From NCBI RefSeq assembly GCF_000017505.1, contig NC_009675.1:3357001-3421000 (forward strand): a stretch of DNA of 64,000 nucleotides, given 5' to 3'. A program made the translations under genes and the position numbers. Source of the DNA: Anaeromyxobacter sp. Fw109-5. Its GTDB lineage: Bacteria; Myxococcota; Myxococcia; Myxococcales; Anaeromyxobacteraceae. The notes beneath the pieces were generated by a model. That model was given only the letters and a program-made list of their open reading frames with translations, had not been told where the DNA came from and did not search any database. Shown here one piece after another: positions 51,624 to 60,820 of this stretch (positions within the stretch are counted from its first letter, which is position 1; every line of letters starts with the position of its first letter).

Positions 51624-51839
51624 CTAGTTCGTGGCGGACGCCTTCTGCGGCGTGGTCTTGGCCGTCTTCGTCTGGGTCGCCTTCTTCTCGGTCTTCTCGG
51701 TCTTCGCTACCGCGGCCTTGCCCTTCTCGGAAGCGCTGGTGGAGGACGCGGTGGTCATCTGCTTCTCGCCGCAGGGGAACGCCGGGGTCGCGAGGCCGAG
51801 GATCGCGAGCGCGGTGGCGGCGCGGAGGACGAGCTTCAT
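51624..51839 (-). CDS. Small secreted Lys/Thr/Ala-rich protein
   Basis: 71 residues from ATG 51839 with GGAG upstream. Signal peptide MKLVLRAATALAILGLATPAFP, then one cysteine (CGEK) and a low-complexity cationic tail rich in Lys, Thr, Ala and Ser (KTEKTEKKATQTKTAKTT). The gene's base composition is less GC-rich than its neighbours because of Lys codons. No family recognised. It could be a cell-wall or polyanion-binding peptide. Confidence 0.6.
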   Translation of the reverse strand: MKLVLRAATALAILGLATPAFPCGEKQMTTASSTSASEKGKAAVAKTEKTEKKATQTKTAKTTPQKASATN

Positions 51840-52064
51840 GAAGGACTCCTTCCGTTTTCTGGGCCCCGGAGCGGAGCCTCGCGTCCCATGCCGGCCGCGA
51901 CAGGCTGCCGCAACCCGTCCGCCTCGAAGCGGACGTTTGCGCCCCGTCGTCGCCCGTGCGCGCCCTGCCGCTCGAGGCCCCGCCGGGCGCCCCTCTTGCG
52001 GGCGACCCCACCGAAGGGCTGGGGCGGTGACCGTCCAATGACGCCGCCTCGGTAAGCCGCAGGG

Positions 52065-53630
52065 ATGCGTGCGCTCCTCGTCCAGGGTTCCACGCCGCCG
52101 ACGTACTGGGGCTACGGGCACAGCCTCCCCTTCATCCGGAAGGACGCGGCGCTGCCGCCCCTCGGCCTCGCGACGCTCGCCGCGCACCTGCCTCCGGGCT
52201 GGGAGCTGCGGCTCCACGATCTGCACCTCGGTCCGCTCCCCGACGAGCTGATCCGCTGGGCGGACGCGGTGCTCGTGTCGGGCATGCTCGTCCAGGCGCC
52301 GTCGATGCTTGCGACGCTCGCGCGGGCGCGCGACCTCGGGAAGCCGGGCGTCGTGGGTGGGCCGGCGCCCACCACCTCGCCGGAGCGGTTCCCGGAGGCG
52401 GCGTACGTGTTCCGCGGCGAGGCGGAGGGCCGCCTCGATCGGCTCGTCGCCGCGCTCGAGCACCCGGGGTCCGTCCGCGAGCGCGAGCTCTCGCCGCGCG
52501 GCGACGGCCGGCCCGATCTCGCGCTCACGCGCGTGCCGCGCTTCGACCTGCTCGCCCTCGACCGGTACGCGAGCCAGGCCATCCAGGTGTCGCGCGGCTG
52601 CCCGTTCAGCTGCGAGTTCTGCGACATCATCGAGGTGTTCGGGCGCGTGCCGCGCGTGAAGTCGGCGGCGCAGGTCCTCGCCGAGCTCGACGCGCTCTGG
52701 CGCCTCGGCGCGCGCGGGCCGCTGTTCCTCGTGGACGACAACTTCATCGGGAACCGGCGCGCCGCGGCGCGGCTCCTCCCGGAGATCGCGCGCTGGCAGC
52801 TCGCTCATGGGCGCCCGTTCGACCTCTACACGGAGGCGAGCCTCGACCTCGCCACGCTCCCGGACCTGCTCGACGGCATGGTCGCCGCCGGCTTCTCCGC
52901 GGTGTTCGTGGGGGTCGAGACCCCGGAGCCCGCCGCGCTCGAGGAGGCCGGCAAGCGCCAGAACCTGCGCGTCGACCCGGCGGAGGCGGTGCGGCGCCTC
53001 ACCGCGGTGGGCCTCGAGGTGTTCGCCGGGTTCATCGTCGGCTTCGACGCCGATGGCGCCGAGACGTTCGAGCGGCAGCGCGCGTTCATCCAGGGGCTCC
53101 CCATCCCGCGCGCGATGGTCGGCACCCTCACCGCGCTGCCCGGCACCGCGCTGTGGCGTCGGCTCGAGCGCGAGGGTCGACTCCGCTCCGAGGCGACCGG
53201 CGACCAGTTCGACCGCACCAACTTCGAGCCGGCCATGGGGGAGGAGCCGCTCCTCACCGGCTACCGGCGGCTGCTCTCGGAGCTCTACGACGAGGACGCG
53301 TACTTCCGGCGCTGCGCGCTGCACCTCGCCCTCTCCCGGCCGCTGCGGTCGCCGCTGCGGAACGGCTCGCTCGCCGCGCTCGGGCGGGCGGTGTGGCGCC
53401 TCGGCCTGCTGGGCCCCCGGCGCCGGCACTTCTGGCGCCTCGTCGGCGCGGCCCTGCGGCGTGGCCCGGCGGCCGTCCCGCGCGCGGTGACGCTCGCGAT
53501 CCTCGGGGAGCACCTCGTGCGCTACACGCACGAGGAGGTGCTCCCGCGCCTCGACCGCCGGCTCGCGGAGCTGCGCGCGGCCGGCGGCGGCGGCGGTCCC
53601 GCGCGAGCGGTGGCGTCGCCGGTGACCTGA
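52065..53630 (+). CDS. B12-binding radical SAM protein with DUF4070-like C-terminus
   Basis: 521 residues from ATG 52065. Residues 1-140 follow the cobalamin-binding fold (PPLGLATLAAHLP, VVGGPAPTTSPE), although the DxHxxG base-off motif is not seen. The radical SAM cluster is C179, C183, C186 (RGCPFSCEFCDIIEVFGRVPR), with the rest of the TIM barrel to about 400 and a DUF4070-type tail. Relatives include hopanoid methylases HpnP and HpnR and other B12-dependent methyltransferases. The substrate is unknown and no hopanoid genes are nearby. Single gene. Confidence 0.82.
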   Translation: MRALLVQGSTPPTYWGYGHSLPFIRKDAALPPLGLATLAAHLPPGWELRLHDLHLGPLPDELIRWADAVLVSGMLVQAPSMLATLARARDLGKPGVVGGPAPTTSPERFPEAAYVFRGEAEGRLDRLVAALEHPGSVRERELSPRGDGRPDLALTRVPRFDLLALDRYASQAIQVSRGCPFSCEFCDIIEVFGRVPRVKSAAQVLAELDALWRLGARGPLFLVDDNFIGNRRAAARLLPEIARWQLAHGRPFDLYTEASLDLATLPDLLDGMVAAGFSAVFVGVETPEPAALEEAGKRQNLRVDPAEAVRRLTAVGLEVFAGFIVGFDADGAETFERQRAFIQGLPIPRAMVGTLTALPGTALWRRLEREGRLRSEATGDQFDRTNFEPAMGEEPLLTGYRRLLSELYDEDAYFRRCALHLALSRPLRSPLRNGSLAALGRAVWRLGLLGPRRRHFWRLVGAALRRGPAAVPRAVTLAILGEHLVRYTHEEVLPRLDRRLAELRAAGGGGGPARAVASPVT

Positions 53631-53737
53631 CGGCGGTGACCGCGACGCGGCGGGACGCGGCGGATCGAGAGGCCCGCTCCTCCCGAGCGTGGCGTCTCCG
53701 CGCACCGCAGACGCGGACGCGGCGGCAACAGTCGTTT

Positions 53738-55246
53738 ATGTTGTCGAGCGCCACCCCCGTGACGCTCGCCGACCTCATCGACCTCGAGGCCCAGCTCGCC
53801 CGCGACCGCGAGGCGCCGTCCGGCGCGCTCGAGCGGCGCGACCGCGCGCTCCTGGAGGACGAGCCCGCCGGCCTCCCGCGGGGGGAGCTGCTGCGTCGCT
53901 GGCTCGCCGCGCTGCGCGAGCACGAGCCCGGCCTCCTCTTCCCCGGCCGGACGGTGTCCCGCACGCTGTCCGGCGTCCGGGTCGCGCTCGCGGCGATCGG
54001 GCTCGTCCTCGGGTGGGGCGCCGCGGCGGCCCTCCTGCGCTACACCGGCGAGCACCCGGTGAACGTCTGGGACGTGCTCCTCGCCCTCGTCGGCGTGCAG
54101 CTGCTGCTCCTGCTGTCCCTCGTCGCCGCCTTCCTGTTCCCGCTCGCGACCCTCGGCGCGCCGCTGCTCGGCGTCTTCCGCGAGGCGATCGCGGCCGTGT
54201 CCGCGCGGCTCGCCGGGCGCGCCGCGGGGCCCGCGCGCGGCGAGGAGTGGCGCGCGCTCTGGCACCGGCTGCGGAGCCGCCGCTCGCTGTACCACCACGT
54301 GGAGCCGTGGCTGCTGCTCGGCGCCACGCAGGCGTTCGGGGTCGCCTTCAACGCCGGCGCGCTCCTCGGCTGCCTCCGCCTCGTCGTCTTCTCCGACGTC
54401 GCGTTCGCGTGGAGCACCACCCTCGTCGATCTGGACGCGGCGCGCTTCCACGCGCTCGTCGCCGCGCTCGCCCGGCCCTGGGCCTGGCTCTGGCCCGACG
54501 CCGTCCCCTCGCTCGCGCTGGTCGAGGCCACGCGCTACTCGCGCCTCGAGAGCGCGTACCTCGGCCACGGCGGGGCGGGCCGCGCGGCGGATCCTGCGCT
54601 CGTCGGCGGGTGGTGGCGCTACCTGCTCGCCGCGGTCGCGACCTACGGGCTGCTCCCGCGCGCCGTCGCCCTCGCGCTGGCGCGCCTGCGGGCGGCGCGG
54701 CTCCTCGCGCGCCTGCCGCTCGACGACGCCGAGGTCTCGCGGGTCGTGAGCAGGCTCGCCGAGCCGCACGTCGAGGCGGGGGCCCTCGCGCCGGAGCCGG
54801 AGATCGCCGCCGCGCACCGCCCGCTCGCGCCCGCGGCGGCGCCCGCGAGCGGCGACCGCTGCGCCGTGGTGCTCTGGCGCGACGTGCCGGCGCGGCCCGA
54901 CGTGCGGGCCGCGATCGCCCGTCACGTCCGGCGTGACATCGCCTCCGTCCACGCCGCGGGGGGGCGGGACGACGCGGGCGCGAGCTGGGGTGCGGCGGTG
55001 GACGGCGCGGAGCCGGTGGTGGTGGTGGCCGAGGCGTTCGAGGCGCCGGACCGGGCGGCGCTGCGCCTCGTGCGCGAGCTCCGGGGCGCGCTCGGTCCGC
55101 GCCGCCACCTGCTCGTGCTCGTGGTGGACGTGGGCGACGGGCGCGTCGGGCCCGCCTCGGAGGCGAGCGTTCGCACCTGGCGCGAGGGGCTCGCCCGCCT
55201 CGAGGATCCCTACCTCGCCGTCGAGTCGCTCGAGGAGGCGCCGTGA
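53738..55246 (+). CDS. DUF2868 membrane protein
   Basis: 502 residues from ATG 53738. Four to six membrane helices (about 78-102, 112-150, 190-235, 290-320) separate an N-terminal cytoplasmic domain from a C-terminal globular domain (about 370-500). This is the DUF2868 family, which is habitually paired with DUF3482 GTPases. Its stop overlaps the GTPase start (GTGA). Function unknown. The pair probably forms a membrane-attached GTPase complex. Confidence 0.8.
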   Translation: MLSSATPVTLADLIDLEAQLARDREAPSGALERRDRALLEDEPAGLPRGELLRRWLAALREHEPGLLFPGRTVSRTLSGVRVALAAIGLVLGWGAAAALLRYTGEHPVNVWDVLLALVGVQLLLLLSLVAAFLFPLATLGAPLLGVFREAIAAVSARLAGRAAGPARGEEWRALWHRLRSRRSLYHHVEPWLLLGATQAFGVAFNAGALLGCLRLVVFSDVAFAWSTTLVDLDAARFHALVAALARPWAWLWPDAVPSLALVEATRYSRLESAYLGHGGAGRAADPALVGGWWRYLLAAVATYGLLPRAVALALARLRAARLLARLPLDDAEVSRVVSRLAEPHVEAGALAPEPEIAAAHRPLAPAAAPASGDRCAVVLWRDVPARPDVRAAIARHVRRDIASVHAAGGRDDAGASWGAAVDGAEPVVVVAEAFEAPDRAALRLVRELRGALGPRRHLLVLVVDVGDGRVGPASEASVRTWREGLARLEDPYLAVESLEEAP

Positions 55247-56769
55247 CCCCGGACGTGCCGCGCTTCGCGGTGGTCGGCCGCGTGAACAAGGGCAAGTCGA
55301 GCATCGTCGCGACGCTGGCCGAGGACGACACCGTCCGCATCGACGCGCGCCCGGGCACCACCACGGAGGTCCGCGAGTTCCCGGTCCGCGTGGACGGCCG
55401 CACGCTGTTCGTGCTCGTGGACACCCCCGGCTTCGAGGACGCCCCGCGCGCCCTCGCGTGGCTCCGGGCGCGGGAGCCGAGCGCCGCCGAGCGTCCGGCG
55501 CGGGTCGCGGAGCTGGTGCGGACGTTCGAGGGCACCGACGAGTTCGTCGAGGAGCGCCGCCTCCTCGCGCCCATCCTCGCCGGCGCGAGCGTCCTGTACG
55601 TGGTGGACGGCACCCACCCCTACCGGCCGAACTACGAGGCCGAGATGGAGATCCTCCGCTGGACCGGCCGGCCCGGCATGGCGCTCGTGAACCGCATCGG
55701 CGCGGACGACCACGCCGCCGAGTGGCACCGCGCCCTCGACCAGTACTTCAAGATCGTGCGCGACTTCGACGCGTTCGCGGTGTCGTTCGAGGAGCGGGTG
55801 CACCTCCTGCGCGTCTTCCGGGAGCTCCGCCCCGACTGGCGCGCGGCGGTGGACGAGGCGGTGGCCGCGCTCGTGGCGCAGCGCGGGCGCCGGCGCGCCG
55901 AGGCCGCCGCGGTGGTCGCCGAGCTCCTCGTGGACGCGCTCACCCACACCGAGGAGCTCGCGGTCGAGGACGAGGCCGCCATCGAGGAGCAGCGCGATCG
56001 GCTCGAGCGGAGCTTCCACGACGCCCTGCGCGCGCGCGAGGCGGAGGCGCGCCGCCGGATCGAGGCGCTGTACGGCCACCGCGAGGCGCGGTTCGAGGAG
56101 GCCGCCGGCCTCGAGCGGCCGGTCTACCGGCAGGACCTGTTCGCGGAGGAGGCGTGGAAGCTCCTCGGGCTCTCGCCGGCCCAGCTCGTCGCGGCGGGCG
56201 CGCTCGCGGGCGCCGCCATCGGCGGAGCCGTGGACGCGGCCGTCGGCGGGGCGAGCATCTTCGCGGGCACCGTGCTCGGCGGCGCGCTCGGCGGCGGGGG
56301 CGCGCTGTACGGGGTGGGGAAGCGCTACGCGCGCGTCCGCTCCGTGGGGCCGCCGGGGATCCCCGGCCTGATCGTGGACGTGCAGCGCTACTGGTCAGGC
56401 GCCCGGCGCTTCCGCATCGGCCCGCACGCGCAGCCGAACTTCCCCTGGGTCCTGCTCGACCGGGCGCTGCTGCACTACGACAGCGTGGCCCGCCGGACGC
56501 ACGCGCGCCGCGGCGCCATCCCGGTGCAGGGCGAGGGCGCCCGCGCCGGGATGGTGACGGAGTTCGCGCGCGGCGAGCGGCGCGCCCTCGAGACCCTCTT
56601 CCGCCGGCTCCGGCGCGAGCCTCACGACCCGCCGCGCACCGTCCGCGACGCGCTCGAGCGGGCGATCGCCCGCATCCTGCGCCGCGTGGATCCGCTCCCC
56701 GGCGAGGAGCCCGGCGCGGAGCCCCTCCCGGACGGCCCGGGCCCGGGCGGTGCCACGCCTGCGCGCTGA
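55243..56769 (+). CDS. DUF3482 Era/EngA-type GTPase
   Basis: 508 residues from GTG 55243. G1 VVGRVNKGKSS (10-20), G3 DTPG (60-63), and G4 reading NRIG at 150-153 instead of NKxD. A helical region follows (about 220-300, rich in Glu and Arg). A glycine-rich hydrophobic patch at about 325-365 (GAAIGGAVDAAVGGASIF) could insert in membrane. DUF3482 GTPases work with DUF2868 membrane proteins. It may be involved in membrane or envelope remodelling, but the process is unknown. Confidence 0.82.
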   Translation: MTPDVPRFAVVGRVNKGKSSIVATLAEDDTVRIDARPGTTTEVREFPVRVDGRTLFVLVDTPGFEDAPRALAWLRAREPSAAERPARVAELVRTFEGTDEFVEERRLLAPILAGASVLYVVDGTHPYRPNYEAEMEILRWTGRPGMALVNRIGADDHAAEWHRALDQYFKIVRDFDAFAVSFEERVHLLRVFRELRPDWRAAVDEAVAALVAQRGRRRAEAAAVVAELLVDALTHTEELAVEDEAAIEEQRDRLERSFHDALRAREAEARRRIEALYGHREARFEEAAGLERPVYRQDLFAEEAWKLLGLSPAQLVAAGALAGAAIGGAVDAAVGGASIFAGTVLGGALGGGGALYGVGKRYARVRSVGPPGIPGLIVDVQRYWSGARRFRIGPHAQPNFPWVLLDRALLHYDSVARRTHARRGAIPVQGEGARAGMVTEFARGERRALETLFRRLRREPHDPPRTVRDALERAIARILRRVDPLPGEEPGAEPLPDGPGPGGATPAR

Positions 56770-56793
56770 CGGGGGAAGACCGATGTTTGGTCC

Positions 56794-57069
56794 ATGGGCT
56801 CGCTCCTGCACCGCGCGTTCACGGCCGCCGAGGAGGCGCTCCTCGCCCGCACGCTCGTCGGACGGCGGCTCGCCCGGGACGTCCGGGGAGGCGACGGCCT
56901 CGTCGCGTTCGCGGCGGGGGCGGAGATCGACCGCGCCTTGCTCGATCGCGCGCGAGAGCGCGAGCTCCTCGACGAGGTGGCGCGGGCGGCCGAGCCGGGC
57001 ACCAGCGACACCGAGCTCGAGGACCTGTTCCTGTGGCTCGCGGAGCGCCGGCGGAGCCGCGGCGCGTGA
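56794..57069 (+). CDS. Small conserved hypothetical protein
   Basis: 91 residues from ATG 56794, 24 bp after the GTPase. The segment VGRRLARDVRGGDGLVAFAAGAEIDRALLDRA resembles short beta-hairpin/PRC-like modules seen elsewhere in bacteria. The tail is acidic and helical (TSDTELEDLFLWL). The stop overlaps the lipid-kinase start (GTGA), so it belongs to the DUF2868-GTPase operon. Function unknown. Confidence 0.65.
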   Translation: MGSLLHRAFTAAEEALLARTLVGRRLARDVRGGDGLVAFAAGAEIDRALLDRARERELLDEVARAAEPGTSDTELEDLFLWLAERRRSRGA

Positions 57070-58025
57070 CCGGTCCGAGGACGGCGCTCGTGGTGAACGT
57101 GCGCGCGCGGCGCGGGGAGGACTGGTTCGCGCGCGCGCGCGCCGGCCTCGCCGGACGCGGCGTGGAGCTCGCCGCGGCGCACGCGGTGGATCCGGACGAG
57201 CTCCCCGGGCGCGTGCGCGAGGAGCTCTCGCGCGGCGCCGAGCGGATCGTGGTCGGGGGAGGCGACGGCTCGATCGCGGCGGCCGCGGGCGTGCTCGCCG
57301 GCACCCGCGCTGCGCTCGGCGTGCTGCCGCTCGGCACCGCCAACGACTTCGCGCGGAGCCTGCGCATCCCGGACGACCTCGAGCGCGCGCTGCGGGTCGT
57401 CTCGCGCGGCGCCGTTCGCGCGGTCGACGTGGCGTGGCTCGGCGACCGCGCCTTCCTGAACGCCGCGAGCCTCGGCGTCTCGTCCGAGCTCACGCGCCGG
57501 CTGCACGGCGGCCTGAAGCAGCGCGTCGGGAAGCTCGCCTACCCCGTCGCCGCGCCGGCCGCGGCGGTCGGGCAGCCGGCGTTCAAGCTGCGGCTCGAGC
57601 TCGACGGGCAGGTGCTCGAGGAGGACGCGCTCCAGGTGGTCGTCGGGAACGGGCGGTTCCACGGCGGGGGCCGGCTCGTCGCCCCCGGCGCGCGGATCGA
57701 CGACCATCGCCTCGACGTCTACGTCCTCCGCGCCGCCGCCGACGTGCGCAGGCCGGACCGCCTCCGCGACCTCGCCGCCCTCGCCCGCTACGGCTGGCTG
57801 CTCCTGCGCGGGCGGCACCTCGAGCACCCGCGCGTCTTCCACGCACGGACCGGCCAGGTGCGCGTGGTCACGGATCCGCCGCTCGAGGTCGACGCCGACG
57901 GCGAGCTCGCCGGCCATACTCCCGCCGAGCTGCGCGTCGCCCCCGGCCAGCTCCTCGTCATCGCGCCGCCGCCGCGCCGGTGGGCGAGACCCTGGAGGAG
58001 CGAGGTGCGCGAGGTCCGGGTGTGA
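57066..58025 (+). CDS. YegS/DgkB-type lipid kinase
   Basis: 319 residues from GTG 57066. The diacylglycerol-kinase catalytic signature IVVGGGDGS is at 61-69, followed by GVLPLGTANDFARSL. The second domain has VVVGNGRFHGGGRLVAPGARIDD. It phosphorylates a membrane lipid such as diacylglycerol, phosphatidylglycerol or a sphingoid base. It is the last gene of the operon with the membrane GTPase, consistent with a membrane-lipid function. Confidence 0.85.
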   Translation: MTGPRTALVVNVRARRGEDWFARARAGLAGRGVELAAAHAVDPDELPGRVREELSRGAERIVVGGGDGSIAAAAGVLAGTRAALGVLPLGTANDFARSLRIPDDLERALRVVSRGAVRAVDVAWLGDRAFLNAASLGVSSELTRRLHGGLKQRVGKLAYPVAAPAAAVGQPAFKLRLELDGQVLEEDALQVVVGNGRFHGGGRLVAPGARIDDHRLDVYVLRAAADVRRPDRLRDLAALARYGWLLLRGRHLEHPRVFHARTGQVRVVTDPPLEVDADGELAGHTPAELRVAPGQLLVIAPPPRRWARPWRSEVREVRV

Positions 58026-58257
58026 GGACGACCGGGGCTGCGCGGTGATCACCGACCGCGACCTTGTCATTCGTCACATCGGCTCGCGCTGGACTCGGGA
58101 CGAGGTGCCGACCGCGCGAGCGTGGTGGGCACGCGCGACGGAGCAGTACGAGCGAGGGAAAGGCGGGCTACGAGGAGGCCCGCGGGGCGGAGTCGCCGCG
58201 GATCGGCGTCGCCGGAAGACGCTGCGGTCGGCTTTGCTCCCGTTCCGCCGACCGCGG

Positions 58258-59428
58258 TCACGTTGCCCACAAGCCCTGCTGAATGGCAGCTGGCGCGGCG
58301 CCGGCGTACCCCGTCCGCTCGGAGGCGCTCTCACGCCGGAAACGATCCATGTGCTCGCGCCCGTAGGTCTGTTCGGCGTGCAACAGGTTGTGCGACCTGC
58401 AGGCGACTCGGAGGTTCTCGACCGTCGAGGGTCCGCCCAGGGCCTGCGGGTGGATGTGGTCGAGCTCCAGCTGCCAGCGGCTGTTGCAGCGCCGCCCGTC
58501 CGGAGCGACCCAGGCGCAGCGTCCGCCGTCGCGCTTCCAGACCTCGCGCCGCACTATCGCCGGGATCGTGCTCGTGGGCGCGGCGGGCTCGGCAGAGGGC
58601 CGTGGGTCCCGGTCCGCCTTCCGCTGACGCTGCAGCTGCGGCGCGACCGCGCCCTTGCGCTTGCCGTGCTTCTCGACGGCGCAGCGGATGGCCTCGCGGA
58701 GCACCGCCGCGAGATCGCCGTCCGGGATCTTGTGCGAGAGCAGCGCGGTGAGCGTCGAGGTCCTCCTTGCAGCCCCGGTCGATGGTGACCCGCAGCGACC
58801 AGTCGCTCTCGCTCACCGCGCGGGTCTCCGCCCGCGCCTTCTGGCGAGGAACGTCGGGCAGCGCGGAGACCGTGGGCGGCAGCGACCCACCAGCCGCCGC
58901 CGGCGCGGGGATCGCCTCCTGCGGCTCGGCAGGTCCGGCATCCACTGCCGCCAGCGGCAGCGCCGGGGCGCTCGCGGCTGGAGCGCGGTCGGGCAGCTTG
59001 CGGACGCCCGTCCGCGGAGCGGTGCGCGCCTGGAGCGAGGCGACGAGGTGATCCACCTCGGCCTTGGTGCGGTAGGCGGCCCGGGCGACGAGGTCGGGCA
59101 GGTTCTCCTCGGTCAGCACCTGGCCGAGCAGCTGGACGGTGGAGATGCAAAGGCGGCCATCGCGCAGGGCGCCCTCGAGGCTGGGGAACCGGCGCAGCAC
59201 CCGCATCGCCTGGATGCGTCGCCCGGCCGCGCCCTCGCGCAGGTGGAGCACCTCCAGGCAATACGCCCAGAGCGAGGGGTAGCCGGCGTCCACGTACGCG
59301 CGGCGGCGATCGAACTCCTCGAGGTGGAGGAGGAACTCGACCTGGACGTCGCGCTCCTGGCCTGCGAGCTCGCGCAGGCGCTGGGCGAGCAGGGTCGAGT
59401 CGAGGGCGGAAGGGGCGACAGCGGGCAT
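58258..59428 (-). pseudogene. HNH endonuclease gene broken by a frameshift
   Basis: The N-terminal part reads from ATG 59428 (GGAGG upstream; MPAVAPSALDSTLLAQRL) through a DUF222-like helical domain, then leaves frame. The continuation is in another frame and ends at 58258 with the HNH site LELDHIHPQALGGPSTVENLRVACRSHN and two CxxxxxxC-type zinc cysteines. The junction is at about 58747-58756 (GACGCTCACC on the minus strand): restoring two bases gives an uninterrupted DLDALTALLSHKIPDGDLAAVLREAI. HNH/DUF222 proteins are often multi-copy nucleases. It may be a real inactivation, a sequencing error, or programmed. Confidence 0.75.
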
Positions 59429-59429
59429 G

Positions 59430-59447
59430 GTGCACCTCCTTGTGCAC
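59430..59447 (-). promoter_or_regulatory. Hairpin presenting the HNH gene ribosome site in its loop
   Basis: GTGCAC at 59430-59435 and 59442-59447 pair with each other. The six-base loop plus one arm holds the SD (AAGGAGG in the minus strand), directly before ATG 59428. Confidence 0.4.
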
Positions 59448-59974
59448 CGTTCGTAACACGCGATTTGCGGCTCTCCTGGAACGCACCAGGCTCGCGCCTG
59501 CGCTGCGTTCCGGGCCCGCCCCTTCGCCGTCCACGCGGCGCGCAGGACGCGCACGGCGCGCCCTGCCTACGCTCGCGAGGAGCGTGTTCCCGACGCGCCG
59601 AAGACGTGTGAGCGCGTTTCGTCTCGAACCTCGTCAAGAGGGCAACGTTCACCCACCGCAACTGGGACTCGCGTGGCTCGCAAGAGCTATCGCTGGAGAT
59701 AGCAAGGACTATGAGTGAATGCCGCCGTCGGCCGAGCGTGCGCGCAACTTCCTCGGACCTGCTCTGCCCGCACGTCCAGTCCTCGCGCCGACGGCGACGA
59801 AGACCCGCCGCGTGCCATGCCCGAGGCGCGCCGGGAACCGGGCGCTTCTCCCCTCGATGCCCGAGCCCTCTGCGTCGAGCGGCGGCACACAACCCCGCGC
59901 GCGCGCGCGTGCTGTCGCCGTGGGATGTGATGAATCGAGAGACCGCGACCCCGACGTCGCCCCGGTCGGATCAC

Positions 59975-60036
59975 TCGAGGCCGGTCATCCCGAACGTAGC
60001 TCCGTCGCGTCAGCGACCGAGCGGAGTCGAGGGACC
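59975..60036. repeat. REP-like intergenic element
   Basis: The pattern GTCATCCCGAACGTAGC through GAGCGGAGTCGAGGGACCG resembles short dispersed intergenic elements common in high-GC genomes, with CCTCGACTCCGCT-like arms. Only one copy is seen here, so its repeat nature is inferred from general knowledge. Confidence 0.35.
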
Positions 60037-60040
60037 GCGA

Positions 60041-60088
60041 CCCCAACCACCCCGACCTCGACGACCCCAACCACCCCGACCTCGACGG
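60041..60088. repeat. Two tandem 24-bp units
   Basis: Two units at 60041-60064 and 60065-60088 differ at one position (last base A versus G), with a partial third unit (ACCTCGACCCCGACC) running to about 60103. The array lies directly downstream of the PilZ stop codon (60104). Confidence 0.7.
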
Positions 60089-60103
60089 ACCTCGACCCCG
60101 ACC

Positions 60104-60469
60104 CTACTCGTCCTCCACCAGGGCGGCGAGCTCGCCGTGCACGTCGCCGCCGAGGTTCAGCTCCACGAGCCGGCGCAGGTGCGCGATGCTCTCGAGATCG
60201 ATCGCGTGCCAGCGGATCCCGACGCGCGTCCCCTCGCGATGCGCGACCGCCCCGTCCATCCGGACCACCGCGTCGCCGCCGCCGAGCCGGAGCGCGAGCG
60301 CGCACGGCTCGCCGCGCTCGGCGTCGAAGCCGTCGCCCACCTCGATGAGCGCGCCCTTCAGCGACACGTCGACGAGCCTGGCCGGCGCGACGCCGTTCCG
60401 GACGTGCAGCTCGACGCTCGACTGGAACGGGATGCGCGAGAACCGCCGCCGCTCGGGTGCGTCCGCCAT
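60104..60469 (-). CDS. Single-domain PilZ protein
   Basis: 121 residues from ATG 60469. It carries the PilZ signature RRRFSRIPF (7-15) and DVSLKGALIEV (34-44). PilZ domains bind cyclic di-GMP and pass the signal to a partner. No output domain is attached, so it is probably an adaptor. It is a second PilZ gene in the window, after 470-2029. Confidence 0.88.
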   Translation of the reverse strand: MADAPERRRFSRIPFQSSVELHVRNGVAPARLVDVSLKGALIEVGDGFDAERGEPCALALRLGGGDAVVRMDGAVAHREGTRVGIRWHAIDLESIAHLRRLVELNLGGDVHGELAALVEDE

Positions 60470-60532
60470 TTCGCCCCTCCTCGTCGCCCGAGCCAGGGAT
60501 CCGGGGCGTCCGAGCGAGGGTCGCCCGGACGG

Positions 60533-60820
60533 TCACCGCGACGCAACGGGGGGGCCGGGGCGCGCGTGTGCGCACACGTCCACGTGCGACCCGGTCACCA
60601 TCACCGGGCCCAGGCGCGCGTCGGCGAGGGCCTCGAAGATGGCGCGAGAGACCACGGCGGGATCCTGGAAGACGTCGGCGACGACGGACGCCGGAAGGAT
60701 TTCCCGGGCTTCCCCGGGACGCCGGTGGGGCTGGAATCCGGAGCGCCCGAGCAGCTCGAAGGCGTCGCGGTAGCGAGCGGGTTCGGCGCTGGAGAGCGCG
60801 AATCGGATGACCGTCCACAT
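60533..60820 (-). CDS. Small hypothetical protein
   Basis: 95 residues from ATG 60820 (MWTVIRFALSSAEPARYRDAFELLGRSGF). A mixed alpha/beta short protein with one cysteine (HVDVCAHA). No family recognised. A longer start upstream (60985) is possible but begins with an implausible Arg/His-rich sequence. It is transcribed towards the PilZ gene and may be co-transcribed with it (63-bp gap). Confidence 0.5.
   Translation of the reverse strand: MWTVIRFALSSAEPARYRDAFELLGRSGFQPHRRPGEAREILPASVVADVFQDPAVVSRAIFEALADARLGPVMVTGSHVDVCAHARPGPPVASR

Larger units (their letters stand above)
59448..60103. other. Intergenic region between the HNH pseudogene and the PilZ gene
   Basis: About 660 bp without a supported gene. 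The part at 59640-59720 is less GC-rich and may include the HNH gene promoter. Towards the right end lie a REP-like stretch (about 59975-60036, with GTCATCCCGAACGTAGC and GAGCGGAGTCGAGGGACCG) and a two-copy tandem repeat at 60041-60088. Confidence 0.45.

Noticed and set aside
58258-59428. Two separate HNH-related genes
   Set aside because: The first part lacks the HNH site and the second lacks a start region. A two-base change joins them into one family-length protein.
60041-60088. CRISPR-like short repeat
   Set aside because: The two units are adjacent, without spacers, and there are no cas genes.
59448-60103. Small open frames in the gap
   Set aside because: They have Arg/Pro-rich, shadow-like content and no ribosome site or recognisable fold.
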